Origin: Diadophis punctatus similis
Taxonomy: Eukaryota; Chordata; Lepidosauria; Squamata; Dipsadidae
Assembly (NCBI GenBank): GCA_023053685.1
Contig: JALIGW010000005.1
Location: 23,229,501-23,293,500, forward strand
Reading direction: 5' to 3'
DNA: 64,000 nt
The notes beneath the pieces were generated by a model. The model was not told the origin of the DNA. It did not search any database and saw nothing but the letters and a program-made list of their open reading frames with translations. A program made the translations under genes and the position numbers. Positions 35,644 to 43,228 of this stretch are shown here, in pieces (the stretch's first letter is position 1; each line of letters starts with the position of its first letter).

Positions 35644-36730
35644 TTAGGGAGGGTTGTCACCAGAATCGTAGACCCCGTCAGGAGCCACCATGGTCTGTAA
35701 AACCCTGCGCCCAAAATCCGCCTCCGCCGAGGCAAAGGAGTCTACTTTATAATGTCTAATAAAGGGCAACGGAGAAGACCACGTCGCCGCTCGGCATTAG
35801 TAGTCCAAGCTGCCGTGGTGGCGGCACTGCACGTGGAGTGCGCCGTCAGACGTGGCGGACGAGGCAGGTCCTGTTGTCGGTAAACGTCCGCGATGACTGC
35901 GCGTATCCAGCGACCGACCATCGCCGCTGAAGCCTTGCGACCCATGGATGAGGCGTGGAATCCCACGAACAAGGACTCTGAGCGGCGGAATGCCGCCGTG
36001 CGGACATTGTAGATTTTTATCGCCCGCCGGACATCGACAGCGTGCCATTTGCGCTCGGTCGGCGTTGTAGGTGGAGAGCAGAAGGAAGGAAGAACCACTT
36101 CCTGCACCCTGTGGAAGTATGTATTGACCTTGGGCAGGAATGTGGGGTCAAGGCGAAGCACCACCCTGTCCGGATGAAAAATACAGAGATCGTCCTGGAC
36201 GGATAGGGCTGCCAGTTCGGATATTCTCCGGGCTGAAGTGATCGCAACCAAAAAGGCAACCTTATGCGTAAGGTGCTGCAGCGAAACTGTCCGGAGGGGC
36301 TCATAGGGGGCCTCGGTCAGTGCCAAAAGAACCTTCTGCAGGTCCCAGGTGGGGTACCTATGTACCACTGGAGGCGAGATATTGACCGCCGCCTTCAAGA
36401 AGCGAACGACTAAGGGATGCGTTGACAAAGGCGCAGAAGAGTGGCAGGAAAGGACCGTTGAGAGCGCTGCCACCTGTCGCCGCAAGGTGCTGGGCGAGAG
36501 ACCCTTGTTGAGGCCCGCTTGCAGAAACTGGAGGACCTGTATGACCGAAAGGTCGATCGGGTTAAAGCCGGCACCGACACACCAATCGTGAAACGTCCTC
36601 CAGGTGGAGTTGTAGATGCGGATGGTGGAGGCCCGGCGTGAGGAAAGTAAAGTACGGATAATGCACTCGGGGACCCCACGAAGAGTTAGGGTGCGCCGCT
36701 CAAGCGCCAGGCAGTCAGTTGGAGCCACTG
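35644..36730 (-). pseudogene. DIRS tyrosine recombinase, frame-broken
   Basis: The minus-strand frame from about 36730 (inside the long open frame 37787-35742) contains RRASTIRIYNSTWRTFHDWC, a core-binding-like helix region, and the catalytic-arginine box AITSARRISELAAL. The HxxR box reads HSTC (codons 35840-35829), so its arginine is cysteine, consistent with a CGC to TGC change. Shortly afterwards the frame shifts. The box with the nucleophilic tyrosine (RHYKVD, Tyr codon 35751-35749) and the C-terminus ending at TAA 35646-35644 lie in another frame. The enzyme would normally insert the circular DNA. The overlap with the RT/RNase H gene (36686-36730) is normal for DIRS. Open-frame residues before about 360 are a shadow of RT/RNase H. 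Confidence 0.85.
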
Positions 36731-38551
36731 CGGATCCGGGTGTTGAACTGACCCCTGGGAGAGCGACGATGCGGTCTGCGGGATCCTCCAGGATGGGCCG
36801 GTCGAGAGCGACTTGAGGTCCGCGAACCATGCCCGTCGCGGCCAATGGGGGGCCAATAGGATCAGTTCCGCCTGCTCGTCTAGCATCTTCCTGATAACTC
36901 GGGGAATGAGTGGAAGGGGTGGAAATGCGTAGAGTAGGCCCCTTGGCCACGGGCAACGGAGGGCGTCCGTGTCCATCGCGCCGGGTGTCCGATACCGCGT
37001 GATGAAGCGCGGGAGCTTGGCATTCAGCGGGGTCGCAAAGAGGTCGACCACCGGGTTGCCAAACCGGGCAGTCAGCTCCCGAAAAATGTCGGGGTGCAGG
37101 GCCCACTCTGCCGTGTCGACGTTGTGGCGGCTGAGCCAGTCCGCTGTGCGGTTCGATACCCCCGAGATGTGCTCCGCCCGGAGCGAGAGGAGGTGCCGTT
37201 CCGCCCAGAGGCCCAATTCCTTGGCCTCGGAGAGCAGGCGGCGCGAGACAGTCCCACCTTGCCTGTTGACATGGGCTTTGGTGGTCACGTCCGTCAACAG
37301 GAGGACGTGTTGTCCAGTTAGAAGATGCTGGAATTGCCGGAGGCCCAGGGACGCTGCTCGTAGCTCCAGGAGGTTGATGCTGGCCGTTGACTCCGCTGCG
37401 GTCCAGGTGCCCTGTGCCATGTGGGACGATGTGTGAGCGCCCCACCCGTAGAGGCTGGCATCCGATGTCACCGTCACCCGGCGAGGCTCGAGGAAGCTGG
37501 AACCCTTGCTGATCGCCGGGGACCGCCACCAATGCAGGGACCGCCGGACCGCCGTCGGGAGCTGGACTTTGGCCGATGAGGTGGACTTGTTCGCCCGCTG
37601 AAACGGCAAAAGAAACCATTGTAGGTCTCTGGAGTGCAGTTGTGCCCAAGGTGTTATATGTATAGCAGATATCATCTTTCCCAACAGGGAGGACAGGAGG
37701 TTCAGCGGAACCCGCCCCTGTCCAAGAACCTGTTGGGTCAGAGAAGAAAGACTGAGTTGTCTTTCCAACGACAGATACACCCTGCACTCCAGAGAGTCCA
37801 CAATAGCCCCCAAGTGAGTGATGCGAGTGGAGGGAATCAAGTGGCTCTTCTCCAGGTTGAGGGAGAAGCCATGGTATTGCAGAACGTCCATGGTGGTCTG
37901 CAGGTCCAGCTCCGCCCGGGCCAGGGAGGACGACTGAATTAAAATGTCATCGAGATAACACTGTATTCGAATCGGCACTGCCCGCAAGTGAGCTGCAAGG
38001 GCGGCCAGAATCTTTGTAAAGACCCTGGGTGCCGAGGAAAGGCCGAATGGCAGGGCCGAATACTGATAGTGTTCGTTGTCATATGAGAACCGCAGGAACT
38101 TTTGGTGGGAAGGCCGAATTGGTACATGCAGATATGCCTCAGTGAGGTCGATGGAGCACATAAAGTCACCCTTACGAATGCCGTCCAATATGGACTGTAA
38201 AGTATGCATCTTAAACTTCTTGTACACCAAGAACTTATTGAGTCGCTTGAGGTCCAATACCGCTCTCCACCCACCCGACGATTTCTCCACGAGGAACAAA
38301 TTGGAATAGAATCCTTGCCCCCGCTGGTCCTCCGGGACCCGCTGGACGGCCTCAATCTCCAACAGATGCTGGATGGCTTCACGCATCTGGGCCTGTTTCC
38401 GTGGGTTGGAGGACTGGGAGCACCTCATGAAGGAATCTGGGGGGGGTGGAGAGGAGGTCCAAGGCGAGACCGAGTGACAGGGTCTCGCGGACCCAAGCGT
38501 CCGTAGTAATCTCCTCCCACCGCCTAGTGAAAAGACGCAGGCGACCCCCAA
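36686..38551 (-). CDS. DIRS reverse transcriptase / RNase H
   Basis: The frame is 621 residues and uninterrupted. The reverse transcriptase has GFYSNLFLVEKSSGGWRAVL, DLTEAYLHVPI, the LPFGLSSAPRVFTK motif and the active site CYLDDILIQ. RNase H has VTSDASLYGWGAH, the acidic SINLLELRAASLGL, LLLTDVTTKAHVNRQGG and a GVSNRTADWLSRH ending. A C-terminal block (PVVDLFATPLNAKLPRF, LLYAFPPLPLIPRV) is characteristic of vertebrate DIRS and is often compared with a methyltransferase-like domain. The first 60 or so residues are less certain. It starts just after the extended gag frame ends (38570) and overlaps the recombinase at its end. Its role is to copy element RNA to DNA. Confidence 0.9.
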   Translation of the reverse strand: MGVACVFSLGGGRRLLRTLGSARPCHSVSPWTSSPPPPDSFMRCSQSSNPRKQAQMREAIQHLLEIEAVQRVPEDQRGQGFYSNLFLVEKSSGGWRAVLDLKRLNKFLVYKKFKMHTLQSILDGIRKGDFMCSIDLTEAYLHVPIRPSHQKFLRFSYDNEHYQYSALPFGLSSAPRVFTKILAALAAHLRAVPIRIQCYLDDILIQSSSLARAELDLQTTMDVLQYHGFSLNLEKSHLIPSTRITHLGAIVDSLECRVYLSLERQLSLSSLTQQVLGQGRVPLNLLSSLLGKMISAIHITPWAQLHSRDLQWFLLPFQRANKSTSSAKVQLPTAVRRSLHWWRSPAISKGSSFLEPRRVTVTSDASLYGWGAHTSSHMAQGTWTAAESTASINLLELRAASLGLRQFQHLLTGQHVLLLTDVTTKAHVNRQGGTVSRRLLSEAKELGLWAERHLLSLRAEHISGVSNRTADWLSRHNVDTAEWALHPDIFRELTARFGNPVVDLFATPLNAKLPRFITRYRTPGAMDTDALRCPWPRGLLYAFPPLPLIPRVIRKMLDEQAELILLAPHWPRRAWFADLKSLSTGPSWRIPQTASSLSQGSVQHPDPQWLQLTAWRLSGAP

Positions 38552-38569
38552 TGGGAGAAGTCGGGTCCA

Positions 38570-40204
38570 CTACTTGTAGCGGCGGAAGGGGCGACCACCT
38601 GCCTTCCGAAAAGGGCGCTTAGAGGGTTGGTTGTTACTATTTCTGTCCTGACCCTGGTTCTGCCGGGGCGGGGCCCGTGAGCGATTTTGGGAGTATGAAG
38701 GAGCCCTGTATGGCCGCCTGGAAAAGGTGGGAGCAGGGGCCGGGGTCTTGGCCTGAGCCTTTCTGGTCGAATTGGGTAGGACCTTGCGTTTGTCCTTCGT
38801 CTCGACCAGGTAGGGTTCAAGGGCCTCACCGAATAGCTACTGGTGCTTTACTGGTGCTCCGGCCAGGCGCCACTTGTGCCTGCAGTCGGCGGGCCAGCTC
38901 CTCAGCCAATGGATCCGGCGAGCCACCACGGATGTCCCCATGGCTCGGGCGGCGAACCGTGTGGCCTGCAGCGTGGCGTCCGAGGTAAACTGCGAAGCCG
39001 CTATAAGCTTGTTAATGTCCTGTTTAGCACAGGCATCCGATGGGGGCAGGTGGTCCTGCAGGGCCTTCAGCCAGCGGATGGAAGTCCGGCAAAAAAAGGA
39101 TGCGGTCGCAGAGGCCTTCACTGCCCACGCGGCTGCCTGGTGCGTTTTCTGAAGCGCCTGCTCAGTGCGTCTGTCCTCTGGGCGCAACAGCTCCTCTGAG
39201 TCTCCCGGCATCTGCGCGGGGGAGTACAATGCCTTGATGGCCGGTTCCACCAGAGGTATAGGCAGGTGTTGTGCCAGGGCGCTAGATACGTTAAAGAAGC
39301 GTTTGTCAGCTGCGGAGGGCGCGAAGGCGGTTGACGGCGACGCCCACTGTTTAAGGACAGAGTCCACAAAGAGCTTGGGGGCTGGCACCACTTCCACCTG
39401 AGAGGTGGTTTCCCCGAAGAGGGGGTCCTCTGGCTCCTCCCCGGCTGGTACCTGCTCCTTTAAGGAGAATTTGGCCGTGGCCTTGGCCTTGTGGAGAAGC
39501 GACTTGAACAAGGCGGGATTGAACAAGCCAGTGACCACAGGTGCCTCTGGAGCGAGGTCCTCATCCTCTGATAGTTCCAGGTCCTGGGCATGATCGTCTT
39601 GCACGTGTAGCGACAACGGGGAGCCCTGTGCCGCGGTGGTCAGTGGCGGGAGCGGTTCAGCTGACGTGGGTGGTGTGCATGGTCGAGGAGGTAGGGCGGG
39701 AGGCGGTGGGGGTGGCACGGTGTGGGCCACATGCTTCATACCTGCCTCAATGCCCTGAGCAATGGCTGCCTGTATGAGTGCCTGCACCTCTGGGCTGTAG
39801 AACTGGGAATGCGCGGGCCCTGGAGGCTGGACGTTCACGGTGCTGCTGCCGGGCCTGGGGTCCTCCCAGATGTCATCCTCCCCCAAACACAGATCCGGGT
39901 TGTCGAGGGAGAGGGTGCCCGAGGAGCGCCTGTCCCTCTGGACGGAGTTGCCAGAGGGCTCATGTTGCGCAGGCGGGGGTGCAACAGAAGGGGGCGGCAT
40001 AGGACACTCAGAGTCCTTGGGAGCCCTGTCCTTGTTCTTACCAGAGCGGCTGGTCTTGGAGGATGACTTGGTCCTATCAGCATCCTGCCTGATGGGGGAA
40101 CGATCCCGATGACCCGTGGGAGGGGGTGGTGATTTGGAGACCCCACCCTCCCTGTCCCTGTCCTGCCTGGGCTTATTCCTGCCCGAAGAGGCCTTTTCCG
40201 ACAT
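38570..40204 (-). pseudogene. DIRS gag-like ORF1 with one in-frame TAG
   Basis: The frame opens at ATG 40204 with a basic, proline-rich N-terminus (MSEKASSGRNKPRQDRDREG) and acidic stretches near 39570. An alpha-helical central region ends RIHWLRSWPADCRHKWRL. A TAG at 38839-38837 stops it at 455 residues. The same frame resumes at once with LFGEALEPYLVETKDKRK, then a basic tail rich in R, Q and N to TAG at 38572-38570, giving about 544 codons. The conserved LFGEAL segment beyond the stop shows that the 455-residue product is truncated. ORF1 is thought to package the RNA. Readthrough of TAG followed by CTA is possible but unproven. Confidence 0.8.
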
Positions 40205-41315
40205 GATGAAGAGTCAGGGACTGCAGGAGCTTGTGGTCTAGAGCCAGCAATTGGGCGCTTTTACGGCCCAGTGAGAAGCAGCTGTCCTTCGACGAGGAGG
40301 TAGGGCTGCTGGGTAGGCGGAGGTCGAGCCTGTCTGCAGCTATTGCTGGCCCCGCAGGACACCGTGGCCTGAGCAGGGAGCCTGGAGGAGATCCGGTGCT
40401 GCGGCGATCCAGGAAATTCGGGCGAAGCCGCAGGCCAGCTGGAGCCGACGGAGCGTCACAGGGGAATCCCCTGTGACGGAGGCAGACGATCTGCGGCTGC
40501 GCCAAGCCTCACAGAGCCGCGCCTCAGCTGGTGACGTCCCTGGGTCTCTGCGGTGTGCCGGAGCACGGAGCCGTCGAAACTGTGCCTGCGCAAGGCTCGG
40601 CGCCAAGGGAGTCAGCTGAGGGGCGGGTGAGCGGCTCCTCCGAGCAGGAAAAATGTCCAACGACACTGCCGGCTCGGGATGAGGCAAATGGGGGAGGGGA
40701 TCGCCGCTCCCTCGAGGAGGCCTAGCTCGGTTCGGAAAACACGGCCGAAGGTCTGAGAGGCCTGAAGGGGCGGCTATGGGTAGGCCGACGCCCGACTGAA
40801 GCTCCGGTGGGGAGGGGCGGTCGCGCAGGCCGATCTGCCGCCGGGTGGACCGCCAGCACTCGCCCCCACTGGAGAAAGCCTCCCAAGGGGCAGACGGAGG
40901 TCTGTGGACCCAGTTAGGGAGACTGGAAGAAGGAGAGGCCCAGCCGCTCAAGCGCTAGGCTTCTGCGGTGTCGTTAATCGTAGAGGGCTCTCTCTCAATG
41001 CGGAAGTGGCCACAGGGCCACCCTGGCCGTAGGTCACCCAAGCGCCTGGCTTCTGTGACAGATGATAGAATCCGGATGCCAGGCCGCAGTGTGAGTATGA
41101 AGGCCAACCACCTAAGGTGGAAGCAGGCCTGGACCAGGCCGAAGCCTGCCCTGGGATTCCCAACACCCCGATGGAAAGGATAATTGGGAACACACTCACA
41201 GTCAAAATTCAGTTGATAGTTGATCAGAAGTTAGTAGAATCAGAACAATAGAAGAAGGTGATAACAATGCGAAGTTGGGGAGAAACAATCCTAGGCCTAG
41301 GACTGAGTCGAAAAA
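40205..41315 (-). promoter_or_regulatory. DIRS leader region between terminal repeat and gag
   Basis: About 1.1 kb of GC-rich sequence with no convincing gene. The open frame 40340-40951 on the same strand has no family resemblance. The likely promoter is the TATA-like TATAAAAG in the adjacent terminal repeat (near 41341 on the minus strand). Confidence 0.55.
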
Positions 41316-41422
41316 GGGGATTATGGCACAGTGACAGCTTTTATATGAGGTCAGACTCAGTCCTGATTGGCTGATGGATGAGGTCATCCCAATCTTGGAG
41401 GCTAGCGCCACCCACTATGGAG
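41316..41422. repeat. DIRS terminal inverted repeat (gag-proximal end)
   Basis: It pairs with 35348-35446 apart from about one substitution. Bases 41387-41422 are complementary to 35586-35621. On the minus strand it begins CTCCATAGTGGGTGGCGCTA. Confidence 0.92.
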
Positions 41423-41530
41423 AATGGACCCTTCTAATCATCCTTTCCCTTTGAGCCTCTCTGATTAGTCAGATTCTAAAATGGAAAGAACTATTCCTTT
41501 ACAAGTATCTTTTATGTTATACTGCCCTTC
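41423..41530. other. Short spacer between DIRS and Gypsy, with 5-bp TSD
   Basis: About 108 bp of host-like sequence. Its last five bases, CCTTC (41526-41530), are the left target-site duplicate of the Gypsy element, repeated at 47309-47313. Confidence 0.85.
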
Positions 41531-42207
41531 TGTTGTGCCTTGGCCGCGTCCGGCGCCGAGTCTGGAGGATCCGGAGGACGCGGAGCCGCTCATGGTGCAG
41601 CAGTACCAGCCTATGTGCCTGGCACCAGAGACGGCTGGTGATGAGGACTCGGTGCCAGAGCAGGACGATCTCCCAGGACCTTCTGCACCTGCGCAGCAGA
41701 GTTCTTCATCAGGAGATGAAGAACTCATGCTGAATGCCAGAGCACGCAGAGCAGCCAGAAGACAGGACTGGCTGAGTAAGCGTCGGTCCAATAGGAGGAA
41801 GCAGTGAGGGCTAATTGGGCCACGCCCTTCAGTGGCTATATTAGGCCATGGTAATTAGTGCTCATTGCTGAGAACAACAATTCACTGACCGCAGCATATC
41901 CAGAGTTTCGTTTCTACGTCTGTTTGGGAATCTTATCACCAGCTTCTGCCAGCTTTATTCCGGGAAGCCAGCCAAGTTGTTCAGATAAGAATTAATGAGT
42001 CTTGCTTTGAACTTTTGTCTGTGTGCTATTTAACCCTCACGTAACCCAAAGAACCTTATTCCTGAAGACTTTCCGTTTGTGTTGTTTTGGACTTCTAAAC
42101 CCTCTGAGTTTTACTAAGAAACTTTATTAGTAAAAGGAACCTTTTTGTTTGCCTCCCAACGACTGTGTGTGTGTGTTTCTGGGGGGTTGCGGTGCTGGGT
42201 CACAACA
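41531..42207 (+). repeat. Gypsy 5' LTR
   Basis: It begins TGTTGTG and ends CACAACA, a 7-bp inverted repeat with the canonical TG...CA. A TATATTA-like box lies near 41837. The first 277 bp correspond to the part of the 3' LTR that encodes the Pol C-terminus, so the frame is also open here but is not expected to be translated. Confidence 0.96.
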
Positions 42208-42228
42208 GTTTGTTCTCAGCCCAAACTG
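42206..42228. promoter_or_regulatory. Primer-binding region, non-canonical
   Basis: The bases after the LTR are GTTTGTTCTCAGCCC, not the usual TGG that pairs with a tRNA CCA end. CAGTTTG (42206-42212) and CAAACTG (42222-42228) form a 7-bp inverted repeat across the LTR/leader boundary. The primer is therefore unclear. It could be an internal tRNA segment or self-priming. Confidence 0.5.
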
Positions 42229-42253
42229 ACCACACACAAGCCCAGATTGCATC

Positions 42254-43210
42254 ATGGAGCAGCTTCAGGACGAGAATGCTCAACTTCGGCAGCAGCTGGC
42301 AATCATGAACGCTCAGTTAACAAGGCAGCAAAATCAGTTGGCAGCTGCTCCTGCGTTGGCCCCAGCCCAACGGACATGCTGCCCGATAGCCATGCCGGAT
42401 AAGTTCCATGGTGACGAGGCTATGTTCCCGGCGTTCCTGGGCCAGTGCCAGTTGTTCATGTCTCTGAGGCCAGAGGATTTCCCCCACGACCGGGACAAGG
42501 TGGGGTTTGTAATTAGCCTGCTGTCTGGAAATGCAGCACGTTGGGCCACCCCTCTACTGGTCCAGAACAGTCCCCTCCTCCAGGACTTTGGGCGTTTCTG
42601 CACTCATTTGGAGGAGATGTTCGCGGATCCAATTAAGGCCCAGACAGCGTGCAGGCAATTAAGGCAGCTGAGGCAAGGCCGGAGACCACTCAGGGAATAC
42701 ATCAGTGAGTTCCGTCTCCTCAGCCAAGACTCGGCCTGGAATGAGGCAGCGTTGTTGGATGCCTTCCAGGAGGGCTTGGCAGACAGCATCCAGGATGAGC
42801 TGGCACGCGTGGACATTCCTGCAACCACCCAAGAACTGGTGCGGCTCTGCTTGAAAATTGATGCCCGGTTGCAAGCGAGGAACGCACGCCGTGCTGCTCC
42901 GGCGCTTCTCGCGCCACCTGACGTCCCCGCTGTTCTGGCTCCACGTCGCGCTGCTCAGGCACCTCCTGTTCCCCGTGGACTTCCGTCGGCCCCGGCTCCC
43001 CGTGACGAGCCTATGGACCTTGGCGCTGTTCGGCCCCGCTTGACTGGCGCGGAAAAGGACAGATGCAGGGCAGGGGGGTTGTGTTTGTATTGCGGCGACC
43101 CGGGCCATTTCGCTCGCTCGTGCCCTAGGAAGGGTCGGGGGCCCACCGCTTCTGGTCCTGCTCCACCGTCCCAGCCATCGCCGTCGGGAAACGGCCAGCG
43201 CCCGGCCTAG
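42254..43210 (+). CDS. gag: Gypsy Gag polyprotein
   Basis: The product is 318 residues. The N-terminus (MEQLQDENAQLRQQLAIMNA) is a likely coiled coil. The central region (FPAFLGQCQLFMSLRPEDFP, WATPLL, LREYISEFRLLSQD) is the capsid-like core of Sushi/PEG10-type Gag. Near the C-terminus a single zinc knuckle, CLYCGDPGHFARSC (C-x2-C-x4-H-x4-C), would bind the RNA. The first ATG is used, 47 nt after the LTR. The frame ends with TAG at 43208-43210, just after the heptamer GGGAAAC (43186-43192), so most ribosomes would make Gag and a fraction Gag-Pol. Gag forms the cytoplasmic particle in which cDNA is made. Confidence 0.93.
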   Translation: MEQLQDENAQLRQQLAIMNAQLTRQQNQLAAAPALAPAQRTCCPIAMPDKFHGDEAMFPAFLGQCQLFMSLRPEDFPHDRDKVGFVISLLSGNAARWATPLLVQNSPLLQDFGRFCTHLEEMFADPIKAQTACRQLRQLRQGRRPLREYISEFRLLSQDSAWNEAALLDAFQEGLADSIQDELARVDIPATTQELVRLCLKIDARLQARNARRAAPALLAPPDVPAVLAPRRAAQAPPVPRGLPSAPAPRDEPMDLGAVRPRLTGAEKDRCRAGGLCLYCGDPGHFARSCPRKGRGPTASGPAPPSQPSPSGNGQRPA

Positions 43211-43228
43211 CGGAGACGCTGGGTCGGG
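43186..43228 (+). promoter_or_regulatory. -1 ribosomal frameshift signal, GGGAAAC
   Basis: In the gag frame the heptamer reads G-GGA-AAC, the X-XXY-YYZ form needed for simultaneous -1 slippage. The -1 frame is open from here through pol, and pol has no upstream ATG. Downstream, CCAGCG (43195-43200) can pair with CGCTGG (43217-43222), and the loop CCCG (43201-43204) with CGGG (43225-43228), giving a possible H-type pseudoknot, although the 2-nt spacer is shorter than usual. PEG10 is known to use the same heptamer. Confidence 0.85.

Larger units (their letters stand above)
35310..41422 (-). mobile_element. DIRS-type tyrosine-recombinase retrotransposon, 6.1 kb
   Basis: The layout on the minus strand is: inverted terminal repeat (41422-41316), a leader of about 1.1 kb, gag (40204-38570 with one stop), RT/RNase H (38551-36686), tyrosine recombinase (about 36730-35644, broken), internal complementary region (35621-35528), and the other inverted repeat (35446-35310). 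There are no LTRs, protease, DDE integrase or TSD, as expected for DIRS, which integrates a circular intermediate through a tyrosine recombinase. The terminal repeats differ by about one base over 98-99 bp (ACGTCAT versus ACCTCAT), so the copy is fairly young. The recombinase breaks mean it would need help in trans. It lies 108 bp from the Gypsy element. Confidence 0.93.

Noticed and set aside
36730..37787. First 350 or so residues of the 681-residue minus frame
   Set aside because: Overlaps the RT/RNase H gene in another frame and is Pro/Gly-rich without motifs. Only the recombinase part after about 36730 is real.
41481..41807. ORF in the 5' LTR as a separate gene
   Set aside because: It is the duplicate of the Pol C-terminal coding segment in the 3' LTR. 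It starts upstream of the LTR only by chance.
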